From Brevibacillus_H sp041920465 (GTDB lineage Bacteria > Bacillota > Bacilli > Brevibacillales > Brevibacillaceae): 64,000 nt of DNA. Positions 27,104-34,531 of this stretch are shown here, piece by piece. How positions within the stretch are numbered: the first letter of the stretch is position 1; every line of letters begins with the position of its first letter. Location of the stretch: the NCBI GenBank assembly GCA_041920465.1, contig JBHGXW010000013.1, positions 1 to 64,000 of the forward strand. The letters are read 5' to 3'. The translations under genes were made by a program, and so were the position numbers. Under the pieces are notes generated by a model. The model was not told the origin of the DNA, searched no databases, and saw only the letters and a program-made list of their open reading frames with translations.

Positions 27104-27136
27104 TCTTACCAAGTTAACCATTTTACTTACCTAAGT

Positions 27137-27214
27137 GATTTGATGGATTGGATGTAAGCCGTACCTTTAGAGATACGTCACCATGTGATCAAATCTCTGA
27201 AGGTGCGGCTTTTT
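27137..27214 (+). promoter_or_regulatory. terminator/antiterminator-like element in the csp leader
   Basis: AGCCGTACCTTTAGAGA (27157-27173) pairs with TCTCTGAAGGTGCGGCT (27194-27210), 17 pairs with two wobbles, followed by TTTTT. An inner stem TCAC/GTGA is present. Upstream GATTTGAT (27137-27144) is a perfect complement of ATCAAATC (27188-27195), which overlaps the first bases of the terminator 3' arm and would compete with it. A second hairpin CACCAAA/TTTGGTG (27260-27276) lies just ahead of the ribosome site. Confidence 0.6.
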
Positions 27215-27299
27215 CCTTACCAGATAGAGCGTTTAGTAAGTGCGGTTAACGAATTTCTTCACCAAAAGATTTGGTGGATATTTTTTAGGAGGTTTATCC

Positions 27300-27500
27300 A
27301 TGCAACAAGGTACTGTAAAATGGTTTAACGCAGAGAAAGGTTTCGGTTTCATCCAAGTTGAGGGTGGAGAAGACGTTTTCGTGCACTACAGCGCAATCCA
27401 ATCCCAAGGTTTCAAAACTTTGGAAGAAGGCCAAAAAGTAGAATTCGAAATCGTTCAAGGCAGCCGTGGACCACAAGCTGCTAACGTTGTAAAACTCTAA
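27300..27500 (+). CDS. cold-shock protein (CspA/CspB family)
   Basis: The 66-residue beta-barrel RNA chaperone has RNP1 KGFGFIQV and RNP2 VFVHYSAI, the nucleic-acid-binding aromatic strips of the family. Length is standard. A strong AGGAGG lies before the ATG at 27300; the frame is open upstream but that is leader. Codon choice is more biased than in the neighbours, as expected for an abundant protein. Monocistronic: own promoter, long leader and a terminator right after. Confidence 0.95.
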   Translation: MQQGTVKWFNAEKGFGFIQVEGGEDVFVHYSAIQSQGFKTLEEGQKVEFEIVQGSRGPQAANVVKL

Positions 27501-27517
27501 TTTTGAAACCACAAACG

Positions 27518-27548
27518 AAGCAGTCTCCAATCAGGAGGCTGCTTTTTT
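27518..27548 (+). terminator. Rho-independent terminator after csp
   Basis: AAGCAGTCTCC (27518-27528) pairs with GGAGGCTGCTT (27534-27544) with one wobble, then six T. Confidence 0.9.
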
Positions 27549-27557
27549 GCTGTTTAA

Positions 27558-27599
27558 GAAAGTTTAATCACTTTAAATTGCTAAAGTGGTTAAACTTTC
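27558..27599. repeat. AT-rich palindrome P, copy 1
   Basis: GAAAGTTTAATCACTTTA (27558-27575) and TAAAGTGGTTAAACTTTC (27582-27599) form an 18-base stem with one T-G pair and a 6-base loop. Nearly the same sequence recurs at 35959-36000 with a different loop. Confidence 0.75.
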
Positions 27600-27681
27600 T
27601 TTCCATTTGCGCAGCCAGTGGAGAAAAACGATTGTCCATTTCGCAGCGACTTTTACAGCGCAAGCCCAGGCGCTTACCTGG

Positions 27682-27785
27682 GCCCCGCTCGGCACATCGA
27701 TAGCTTAAGACGAGTGGGCAAAAAATCGTCAGGAGAAAAAGGACCCCGACCGGCGCCACGTAAGTTATGGCCGGGTGGGTAAAAA
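27682..27785. repeat. GC-rich stem-loop repeats, copies R4 and R5
   Basis: R4: CCCGCTCG (27684-27691) pairs with CGAGTGGG (27711-27718) with the same G-U pair as R1. R5 (27743-27780): ACCC and CCGGC pair with GCCGG and GGGT. Both are followed by A-rich sequence, as is R3. Confidence 0.6.
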
Positions 27786-27864
27786 AAGTGGTCAAGCAGC
27801 GATACGAAGGCCGATGCTACGGTTTTGGCCACTTCCTGACGATGAGAGAAGCCGGACTTGAGTA

Positions 27865-27910
27865 CAACTGCGCAAGCTGTAACGGAGGCACGAAAGGACA
27901 ACGTTTTTCT
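27865..27910 (+). repeat. intergenic repeat S, copy 2 (before spoIVFA)
   Basis: Near-identical to 25793-25840, starting CAACTGCGCAAGCTGTAACG and ending in AAAGGACAACGTTTTTCT. It ends 95 bases before spoIVFA. Confidence 0.6.
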
Positions 27911-27957
27911 CACATTTCTGCTCATAAAGCAGATAGACAAGTCATAAAAATAGTACA

Positions 27958-27991
27958 AAGGTGCGGGTCATAACCAAGGTACGGGTCACAA
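27958..27991. repeat. 18-base tandem direct repeat before spoIVFA
   Basis: AAGGTGCGGGTCATAA (27958-27973) and AAGGTACGGGTCACAA (27976-27991) sit just ahead of the ribosome site. They could be a double operator site; no regulator is suggested by the sequence. Confidence 0.5.
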
Positions 27992-28004
27992 AGGAGGAAC
28001 AGCC

Positions 28005-28793
28005 ATGTTTGAAGAAGTGGAACGCGTAAAAGAAAGAAGACGCGAGCGTATGGAAAAACTTCGCACGCAAACAAGGGACAGCCTGCCCCCTTTTTATCAG
28101 GAGATACATGACCCGATTGAGAATCCTTTCATTCCGTCCGATTATTCACCTCTTCCGCTCAAGGAGCAGAATCCGCCGACAACCCTTCGTCCGCAACAAG
28201 TGCTTGGAATACAAGTATTTTTTTCACTCATCTTGGCGGGATTTGCTTATCTGTTGTTTCATTCATCCCTTCCCTTTCCGGCATCCTGGCGGGAAACGGG
28301 ACAAGAGGTGATGAACCGCGATTTCAATTTTGAAGCAGTCGCAGCCTGGTATGAATCAAGATTTGGCTCCACCGGATTTCCAGTTTTGACGCAGCATAAA
28401 ACTTCTTCGGTGCCGGCTGCGTCCTCTGCCAGGGTCAAGCCGTGGGTGATGCCAAAAGATTGGAAGGTTGTCAAGCGATACGATCCCGCAAGTGCGAAAA
28501 TGGTGGTGGACGTAGGGGAAACCGGCCAGATTTTAAACGTAGAGACGGGCATTGTGACGTTTGTGGGAGAGAAGAACGGCTATGGCCAAACGGTTATCGT
28601 GCAATTAGCGGGCGGTCGGGAAGTATGGTACGGCAATATGGAAGCGGCTCACGTACAGGTGAACGACTATGTAAAGCAGGGAGATTTAATCGGAGTGGCG
28701 AGGAAGTTTTCCCCTTCCGTCCGTTATCTGTACCTAAGTATGAAGAAAAAGGATGCTTTTGTTGATCCGTTGGATGTGATCGCGATTGACTGA
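28005..28793 (+). CDS. spoIVFA: stage IV sporulation protein FA (SpoIVFA)
   Basis: SpoIVFA holds the SpoIVFB protease inactive in the outer forespore membrane until the SpoIVB signal arrives. The 262-residue protein has a charged N-terminal cytoplasmic part, one membrane helix (about residues 68-88) and a C-terminal M23/LytM-like domain. That domain reads as degenerate: it keeps the fold pattern (GIVTFVGEKNGYGQTVIVQ, VKQGDLIGV) but not the zinc ligands. AAAGGAGG precedes the ATG. Its 3' end overlaps spoIVFB by 8 bases, the conserved pair arrangement. Confidence 0.9.
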   Translation: MFEEVERVKERRRERMEKLRTQTRDSLPPFYQEIHDPIENPFIPSDYSPLPLKEQNPPTTLRPQQVLGIQVFFSLILAGFAYLLFHSSLPFPASWRETGQEVMNRDFNFEAVAAWYESRFGSTGFPVLTQHKTSSVPAASSARVKPWVMPKDWKVVKRYDPASAKMVVDVGETGQILNVETGIVTFVGEKNGYGQTVIVQLAGGREVWYGNMEAAHVQVNDYVKQGDLIGVARKFSPSVRYLYLSMKKKDAFVDPLDVIAID

Positions 28794-29637
28794 GCTTAAG
28801 CTCTTTCGGATACGATTTCGCATCCATCTTCTTTTTTGGGCCGTCATCGGATTGTCGATTGCGGCCGGATACTTTATTGAGGTCATTACCTTGTTTGTGA
28901 TCGTGTTGATTCATGAAATGGGACACGTATCGGTAGCGAAAGAGTTAGGCTGGAAAGTGACGCAAATCCAACTTCTGCCGTTTGGAGGCGTCGCTATCGT
29001 CGAAGATGAAACTGCGGCAGATCCGTTGGACGAGATCGTGGTCGCGTTGGCAGGACCGTTTATGAATATGGCGATGATTTTCGTTTCGTTTTTGTTTTGG
29101 AAGTCAGGGGTATGGACGACAGAATGGACCGCTTTTTTTATGAAGGCGAACATGCTGATTGCCGGGTTCAATCTGCTTCCGATCTGGCCGTTAGACGGAG
29201 GAAGAATCGTTCAGGCTCTATTGTTTTACCGGTTCCCTTATCGTCAAGCCAGTTTGCTTTCGCTTGGGGCAAGCTGCCTGTTTGCTGCCCTGATGTTTGG
29301 CTTGGGCTTGATTCATGTGCAACTCAACCTGATGGTGATTGCCGTTTATCTCTCGTATATGAATATCCAGGCTTTTCTTCGGTTTCCTTACCAATTCATG
29401 CGCTTTCTCATGGGAAAGTACGGCCAACAGACAAAGGAACTGCCTGTACTATCTGTTACCATCCTTCCTTCCATGAGCACGATTCAAGCTGCTTGCCAAA
29501 TGTATAAAGGACGTGCCCATCTCTTTTTTGTTCACTTCGGGGAGGAAGGGGTATTTCTGCACGAATCCGAACTTTTGCATGCCTTATTGATTGAGCGCCG
29601 CTACCATGATCCTGTCGGAAGGATAATCAATTCTTAA
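28786..29637 (+). CDS. spoIVFB: intramembrane metalloprotease SpoIVFB
   Basis: SpoIVFB is the site-2-type protease that activates pro-sigma-K in the mother cell. The 283-residue protein has the zinc motif HEMGH at residues 43-47 within a membrane helix and the third ligand region NLLPIWPLDGGR near 125-136. It has about six membrane helices and a C-terminal CBS-like cytoplasmic region. It starts with TTG inside spoIVFA, so translation is coupled. Membership of M50B is clear. Confidence 0.93.
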   Translation: MTELKLFRIRFRIHLLFWAVIGLSIAAGYFIEVITLFVIVLIHEMGHVSVAKELGWKVTQIQLLPFGGVAIVEDETAADPLDEIVVALAGPFMNMAMIFVSFLFWKSGVWTTEWTAFFMKANMLIAGFNLLPIWPLDGGRIVQALLFYRFPYRQASLLSLGASCLFAALMFGLGLIHVQLNLMVIAVYLSYMNIQAFLRFPYQFMRFLMGKYGQQTKELPVLSVTILPSMSTIQAACQMYKGRAHLFFVHFGEEGVFLHESELLHALLIERRYHDPVGRIINS

Positions 29638-29719
29638 GATTTGACGGGCTTCTTAGCATGTATTAAGATAATCCGCAAATGCGTTTTCGCGAAAAGTGTA
29701 CATGCAGGAGGCCCAGCCT

Positions 29720-31216
29720 TTGAAACAAATCTTCGTAACCACCCATGAAAACAAGATGCGGATCGCCATTCTGGAACAGGGCAAATTGGCCGAATTGTTT
29801 CTGGAATCTTATGAGAGTGATCAGCTGGTCGGCAACATCTACCGTGGCCGTATCGTGAACGTAGTTCCCAATATGCAGGCTGCTTTTGTCGATATCGGGA
29901 TAGAGAAGAACGCCTTTCTCTACATTGACGAGGCGCTGCCGCCAGAATGGCAGTTGGAGCGGGGCAAGAGACAAAAACCAAACATTCAAGAGCTTGTCCG
30001 AAACGGCGAGGAACGGCTGGTTCAAGTGAATAAGGAAGCGTTCGGAAGCAAAGCGCCGCGGGTTACCACCGAGATCAGCATTCCGGGGAGGACGCTTGTC
30101 TACTTGCCATATTGCGCCCACATCTCCATCTCCAAACGCATCCAGCGGGAAGCGGAACGCAAACGGTTGGAACAATTGGCGAAAGAGCTCGTTACCGGTC
30201 CGGAAGGCGTGATCATGCGTACGTCGGCGGAGGGAGCCAAACGCGAAGAGATTCAAAGAGAGCTCCAGTATCTTCGTTTGCTGTGGCAGGAATCGCTGGA
30301 AGCCGCCAAGGATCGTAAACCTCCCTGCCTTGTATATCACGATGCTGATTTGCTTACCCGTGTCATTCGGGACGTTTTTTCCGAAGAAGTAGACGAGCTG
30401 GTGGTTGACTCATCCGCCTTGTTTGTCCGTCTGCAATCCATGTTGAAAGCTTTGTTCCCCGAACTCCTGAAACGATTGAAAGCGTACACGGGGAAGCAGT
30501 CCCTATTTGAAGCGTACGGCATTGAAACGGAGATCGGAAAGCTTGTCAATCGGCAGGTCCCGCTTGCCAATGGCGGCTCCATTGTGATTGACCGGACAGA
30601 AGCGATGACCGTAATCGATGTGAACTCCGGCAGATATACCGGCAAAAGCATGCAGCAGTTGGAAGCAACCGTCACGCAAACCAATCTGGAAGCGGCCAAA
30701 GAGATTGCCAGACAGCTTCGGCTGCGGGACATCGGCGGAATTGTCGTAATCGACTTTATCGACATGAAAGCAAGCTCCAATCAGGCGAAAGTGCTGGAAA
30801 CCTTGCAAAAAGAGTTAGCCAGGGATCGGACGCCAACCCATGTGTTTGGCATTACCCAGTTGGGGTTGGTTGAGATGACGCGCAAAAAAACCCGGCAAAG
30901 CGTACCCGATCTCTTGACGAGAGCTTGTCCGATGTGTAATGAAAAGGGCAGAATCCTGCATGAGCGGGAAGTGATCTCACGTCTAATCCGGGAGATTCGT
31001 TCACTGGTTCGTGAGCAAATGGCGGACACCTTTATTGTTGAGCTGCATCCCCATGTGGCAGAAGCGGAACACGACCTGGCAAAACTGGCCGGGGAATTGG
31101 AGGTCGTGCTTCATGTGCGTCCGGATTTATCGATTCATCCAGACCAATATCGGATTTGCTTCGCCGGATCGGCAGAGGATGCGAAGCGGCTTCTGAATGA
31201 AGCGCAGCTTTCATAA
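29720..31216 (+). CDS. rng: ribonuclease E/G family endoribonuclease
   Basis: The protein (498 residues from TTG 29720) has an S1-like N-terminal RNA-binding domain (about 30-120, GNIYRGRIVNVVPNMQAAFVDIG). The RNase E/G catalytic domain follows, with the metal-binding DxxxxD region in VIDVNSGRY...VVIDFIDM, and then the zinc-link CPMC. AGGAGG at 29706-29711 selects this start over GTG 29696 and ATG 29702. It lacks the long RNase E scaffold tail, so it is of RNase G size. In this lineage it lies between spoIVFB and rplU. Confidence 0.93.
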   Translation: MKQIFVTTHENKMRIAILEQGKLAELFLESYESDQLVGNIYRGRIVNVVPNMQAAFVDIGIEKNAFLYIDEALPPEWQLERGKRQKPNIQELVRNGEERLVQVNKEAFGSKAPRVTTEISIPGRTLVYLPYCAHISISKRIQREAERKRLEQLAKELVTGPEGVIMRTSAEGAKREEIQRELQYLRLLWQESLEAAKDRKPPCLVYHDADLLTRVIRDVFSEEVDELVVDSSALFVRLQSMLKALFPELLKRLKAYTGKQSLFEAYGIETEIGKLVNRQVPLANGGSIVIDRTEAMTVIDVNSGRYTGKSMQQLEATVTQTNLEAAKEIARQLRLRDIGGIVVIDFIDMKASSNQAKVLETLQKELARDRTPTHVFGITQLGLVEMTRKKTRQSVPDLLTRACPMCNEKGRILHEREVISRLIREIRSLVREQMADTFIVELHPHVAEAEHDLAKLAGELEVVLHVRPDLSIHPDQYRICFAGSAEDAKRLLNEAQLS

Positions 31217-31220
31217 AACC

Positions 31221-31250
31221 TTGACTACCATGAGAAATTTGTGATATTCT
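31221..31250 (+). promoter_or_regulatory. promoter of rplU-prp-rpmA
   Basis: TTGACT (31221-31226), an 18-base spacer and TATTCT (31245-31250), right after rng. Confidence 0.65.
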
Positions 31251-31259
31251 ATTCGTTGT

Positions 31260-31384
31260 TCATACAGATATGCTTGTCACCTCAAGCATGCTGTAACCGC
31301 ACGAAACAGGTCTGGAAAGCCGAACTCTCCTTGGGGAGGAATCGCACCTGCAGAGGCGAGTCTGAGTATAGGGAGGTGCATCAC
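31260..31384 (+). ncRNA. putative L21 ribosomal leader
   Basis: About 125 bases of GC-balanced, structured-looking leader precede rplU, including the pairable CTCCTTGGGGAG-type segment near 31326-31338. Bacillota commonly carry an L21 leader here that mediates autoregulation. Assignment is by position; I did not align it to the family consensus. Confidence 0.5.
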
Positions 31385-31696
31385 ATGTACGCTATTATCG
31401 AAACTGGTGGCAAACAATACAAAGTAGAAGAAGGCCAAGTGCTCTTCATCGAGAAATTGGCTGCTAACGAAGGTGACGTTGTTACTTTCGACAAGGTATT
31501 GTTCGTTAACAAAGACGGCAAAATCGCAGCAGGTACTCCATCCGTAGCTGGAGCAACTGTAACTGGCAAAGTAGAAAAACACGGTAAAGGTGAAAAAGTA
31601 ATCGTGTACAAATACAAAGCCAAGAAAAACTACCGTCGCAAACAAGGTCATCGTCAACCATTCACCAAAGTTGTGATCGAAAAGATCAACGCGTAA
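31385..31696 (+). CDS. rplU: 50S ribosomal protein L21
   Basis: L21 binds 23S rRNA near the L20 site. The 103-residue protein has the family opening MYAIIETGGKQYKVEEGQ and the C-terminal signature YKAKKNYRRKQGHRQPFT. The ATG at 31385 follows GGGAGGTG. The open frame extends upstream through the leader but has no coding support. Gene order rplU-prp-rpmA is conserved. Confidence 0.98.
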   Translation: MYAIIETGGKQYKVEEGQVLFIEKLAANEGDVVTFDKVLFVNKDGKIAAGTPSVAGATVTGKVEKHGKGEKVIVYKYKAKKNYRRKQGHRQPFTKVVIEKINA

Positions 31697-31706
31697 GGTG
31701 CGGTAG

Positions 31707-32063
31707 ATGATTGAGGTAACGGTATTACGCAGTGACTGCGGTGTTCAGGAGATTACGATTTCTGGTCATGCCAACGCCGCCAAATACGGGGAAGACATTG
31801 TCTGTTCCGCAGTATCTGGCATCAGCTTTGGAATTTTGAACTCAGTCCACGTTCTTCTGGGCATCAAGCCTGATGTCGAGCAAGATCGACAAAAGGGCGG
31901 TTTTCTCCGCTGGAGTGTACATGAGCTAGATGATCCCGCACTTCAAGAGAAACAACAGCTTTTGGCTGAAAGTATGATTCTTTCCCTGTACGCGATTTCA
32001 CAGCAGTACGGGAAATATATCGTGGTTCGTGATCTTAAATTTCAAGGAGGTGCAGAACAATGA
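31707..32063 (+). CDS. prp: ribosomal-processing cysteine protease Prp (YsxB)
   Basis: Prp removes the N-terminal extension of L27 before ribosome assembly. The 118-residue protein has the catalytic His21 (GHANAAKYGEDIVCSA) and Cys33 at the family spacing. Its stop codon overlaps the rpmA start (ATGA), giving coupled synthesis of protease and substrate. The substrate next door carries a matching cleavage motif. Confidence 0.94.
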   Translation: MIEVTVLRSDCGVQEITISGHANAAKYGEDIVCSAVSGISFGILNSVHVLLGIKPDVEQDRQKGGFLRWSVHELDDPALQEKQQLLAESMILSLYAISQQYGKYIVVRDLKFQGGAEQ

Positions 32064-32359
32064 CAATGCTCTTTACAATGGATCTCCAGTATTTCGCATC
32101 CAAAAAAGGGGTAGGTTCCACTAAAAACGGTCGTGACTCCATCGCGAAACGTCTTGGTACCAAACGCGGTGACGGTCAATTCGTGAAAGCAGGGAACATC
32201 CTCGTTCGTCAACGTGGCACGAAGATTTATCCAGGTGCTAACGTAGGTATCGGCGGCGATGATACATTGTTCGCAAAAGCGGACGGTATCGTTCGTTTCA
32301 AACGCTTGGGCCGTGACCGTAAGCAAGTGGTAATCGAGCCTGTAGCTGTTGAAGCGTAA
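32060..32359 (+). CDS. rpmA: 50S ribosomal protein L27 with cleavable N-terminus
   Basis: L27 reaches into the peptidyl transferase centre with its N-terminus. The 99-residue precursor has LQYFASKKG at residues 9-17; Prp is expected to cut after F12, exposing ASKKG. AAGGAGG lies nine bases before the ATG. A second ATG two codons on would keep the same cleavage site. A terminator follows. Confidence 0.97.
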   Translation: MTMLFTMDLQYFASKKGVGSTKNGRDSIAKRLGTKRGDGQFVKAGNILVRQRGTKIYPGANVGIGGDDTLFAKADGIVRFKRLGRDRKQVVIEPVAVEA

Positions 32360-32378
32360 CTCTGGATTTCAACAAACC

Positions 32379-32408
32379 AACCCAGCCAAAGCGCTGGGTT
32401 TTCTTTTT
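32379..32408 (+). terminator. Rho-independent terminator after rpmA
   Basis: AACCCAGC (32379-32386) pairs with GCTGGGTT (32393-32400), then TTCTTTTT. Confidence 0.85.
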
Positions 32409-32423
32409 GCATGCGAATATCTG

Positions 32424-32432
32424 TGCTACAAT
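32424..32432 (+). promoter_or_regulatory. extended -10 promoter of spo0B-obg
   Basis: TGCTACAAT combines an extended TG with a near-consensus -10 (TACAAT, 32427-32432). The -35 region TTTTTG (32404-32409) at 17 bases is weak and overlaps the rpmA terminator tail. Confidence 0.5.
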
Positions 32433-32481
32433 GAAGAGACAGGCGTGACTCGTCGCAAAAATGACGTATGGGTGGGGAAAC

Positions 32482-33066
32482 ATGAACGACAAACCGAAAC
32501 TGTTTATCGAGGATGCCGACATGCTGCTCACAATACTCAATCATCAACGGCATGACTGGCTGAATCACTTCCAAGTACTCTTGGGTTATCTGAGATTAGG
32601 CAGACCTCAGGAAGGAGAGGCTTATCTGCAGCGAGTGACGGAACAGACCCACCAAGAGAGTTTGATCGCACGTTTGAAATGCCCGCCATTGTCAGTCTTC
32701 TTATTAACCTTTCCCGCGTTACATAACGATTTTCGCTTGGAAGTGGAAGTATATAACGAGGTAGATCTTTCTTTGGTTCAAATGGATAGCATGGCATTAT
32801 TCGAGATTATTCAAGAACTAATTTTTATCCTCAAGAAGCACCTTCCTTGCAATTCGATGGAGATGAACAGTCTGCTCATCTCGTTAGAAAGCAGGAAGGA
32901 CGCCGTACAAATTCAGTTTGATTTGACTTCGAGACTTCCGGCATCCGCTGAACCGGAATTGGAAAAGCTGTTAGAAAAAGGGATTGCCCAGGGAGCTGCG
33001 TTCGTTGCCAACAACCGTCTGGAAGAAGAATGGATTCTGGAAATGGCCCTCCCTTATCGTGCTTAA
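32482..33066 (+). CDS. spo0B: sporulation phosphotransferase Spo0B
   Basis: Spo0B passes phosphate from Spo0F to Spo0A in the sporulation phosphorelay. The 194-residue protein has the helical hairpin with RHDWLNHFQVLLGYL, so H24 is the likely phospho-acceptor, followed by a degenerate kinase-like C-terminal domain. The ATG at 32482 follows GGTGGGGA closely; an ATG at 32461 in frame is possible but lacks a ribosome site. The gene lies 12 bases before obg, as in Bacillus. Confidence 0.88.
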   Translation: MNDKPKLFIEDADMLLTILNHQRHDWLNHFQVLLGYLRLGRPQEGEAYLQRVTEQTHQESLIARLKCPPLSVFLLTFPALHNDFRLEVEVYNEVDLSLVQMDSMALFEIIQELIFILKKHLPCNSMEMNSLLISLESRKDAVQIQFDLTSRLPASAEPELEKLLEKGIAQGAAFVANNRLEEEWILEMALPYRA

Positions 33067-33078
33067 AGAGGTGAGTTT

Positions 33079-34362
33079 ATGAGCATGTTCGTCGATCAGG
33101 TGAAAATATATGTCAAAGGTGGAGACGGTGGAAATGGCGCGGTTTCGTTCCGCCGTGAAAAATATGTACCGTTAGGGGGGCCTGCCGGCGGTGACGGAGG
33201 ACGCGGCGGGGATGTGGTGTTTGTCGTCGATGAAGGACTGCGTACCCTTGTAGATTTTCGCTATCAGCGCCACTTTAAAGCTCCTCGCGGTGAGAACGGC
33301 CGCAACAAATCGATGCATGGTGCCGGTGCGGAAGATATGATCGTGCGTGTTCCGCCTGGTACGGTTGTTTATGATACGGATACAGGAGAGGTAATCGCCG
33401 ATTTGACTACACATGGACAACGGGCTGTGATAGCCAAGGGCGGACGAGGTGGTCGAGGCAACATCCGCTTTGCCACCTCAGCCAATCCGGCGCCGGAAAT
33501 CGCCGAAAACGGAGAGCCAGGAGAAGAGCGTAATGTCACGCTGGAATTAAAGCTGTTGGCTGATGTCGGGCTTGTCGGCTATCCAAGTGTCGGCAAATCT
33601 ACCTTGCTGTCCGTCGTCACGGCCGCCCGCCCCAAGATTGCCGCATACCATTTTACGACGCTGACTCCCAATCTGGGCGTGGTGGATCTCGGGGAGCGCA
33701 GCTTTGTCCTTGCCGACCTGCCTGGTTTGATTGAGGGAGCCCATGAGGGAGTAGGGCTTGGCCATCAATTCCTGCGCCATGTGGAGCGGACCCGAATCAT
33801 CGTCCACGTAATTGACATGGCTGGTACCGAAGGACGTGATCCGTATGAAGATTATCTGCGGATTCATGAGGAATTAAAGCTGTACAATGCCAAACTGGAA
33901 GAACGGCCGCAAGTGATTGCCGCCAACAAGATGGATTTGCCAGAGGCAGAAGAGCATTTGGCCAAATTCAAAACTCATCTTCCAGATGTTCCGGTTTACC
34001 CGATTTCCGCTGTAACCCGACAAGGCGTGAATGAATTGATGTATGCCCTGGCCGACATGCTGGCCACTCTTCCCGAAAAAGTACAGGTGGAAGAGGTTTC
34101 GGAAGTGGAAGAACGCGTGGTGTTTAAGGCTGAACCGGAAGCGGCCGCATTCGAAATTTCCCGCGATAACGAAGTCTTCGTCGTAAGCGGCGAAAAGATT
34201 GAGAAGCTGGTACGCATGACCAATCTGAACAGTTACGATTCTATTCAGCGTTTTGCCCGTATCATGCGCAACATGGGTGTGGATCAAGGGCTCAGAGACA
34301 AAGGTGCCAAAGACGGAGATACGGTACGCATAGGAGATTTTGAATTTGAGTTTGTTGAATAG
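33079..34362 (+). CDS. obg: GTPase Obg
   Basis: Obg is an essential ribosome-associated GTPase that also influences Spo0A activation. The 427-residue protein has the glycine-rich Obg fold (1-158), the GTPase domain with GYPSVGKS (167-174), DLPGLIEGA and ANKMD, and a C-terminal OCT domain (about 345-427) found in Bacillales and Actinobacteria forms. AGAGGTGAG precedes the ATG. It is cotranscribed with spo0B. Confidence 0.97.
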   Translation: MSMFVDQVKIYVKGGDGGNGAVSFRREKYVPLGGPAGGDGGRGGDVVFVVDEGLRTLVDFRYQRHFKAPRGENGRNKSMHGAGAEDMIVRVPPGTVVYDTDTGEVIADLTTHGQRAVIAKGGRGGRGNIRFATSANPAPEIAENGEPGEERNVTLELKLLADVGLVGYPSVGKSTLLSVVTAARPKIAAYHFTTLTPNLGVVDLGERSFVLADLPGLIEGAHEGVGLGHQFLRHVERTRIIVHVIDMAGTEGRDPYEDYLRIHEELKLYNAKLEERPQVIAANKMDLPEAEEHLAKFKTHLPDVPVYPISAVTRQGVNELMYALADMLATLPEKVQVEEVSEVEERVVFKAEPEAAAFEISRDNEVFVVSGEKIEKLVRMTNLNSYDSIQRFARIMRNMGVDQGLRDKGAKDGDTVRIGDFEFEFVE

Positions 34363-34406
34363 ATGAGAGATAGTGCCAAATTCCCCGGCCACTACAACAA
34401 GCTGCG

Positions 34407-34447
34407 AAGCATCCTACCATTGTCCTGGGTAGGATGCTTTATTTTTA
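34407..34447 (+). terminator. Rho-independent terminator after obg
   Basis: AAGCATCCTACC (34407-34418) pairs perfectly with GGTAGGATGCTT (34428-34439), followed by a T-rich tail. Confidence 0.9.
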
Positions 34448-34531
34448 TTTGGCAAGGTTTTCCGCTGTAGAAAGTAGGGGTAATATGACAGTAGCTTGTC
34501 TACATACCCATAAACGAGAGGAGACTGAAGG

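Larger units (their letters stand above)
27600..28004. other. gene-free 405-base stretch between csp and spoIVFA
   Basis: After the palindrome the region contains the R4/R5 stem-loops, repeat S copy 2 and an 18-base tandem direct repeat, each listed separately. Open frames here lack ribosome sites and coding character. No promoter could be assigned with confidence, although spoIVFA should be driven by a sporulation sigma factor from this gap. Confidence 0.5.

Noticed and set aside
27767..27973. 68-codon frame over repeat S copy 2 with a CASC pair suggesting a zinc finger
   Set aside because: The matching repeat at 25793 is out of frame in this reading, so the conserved unit is not selected as protein; no ribosome site.
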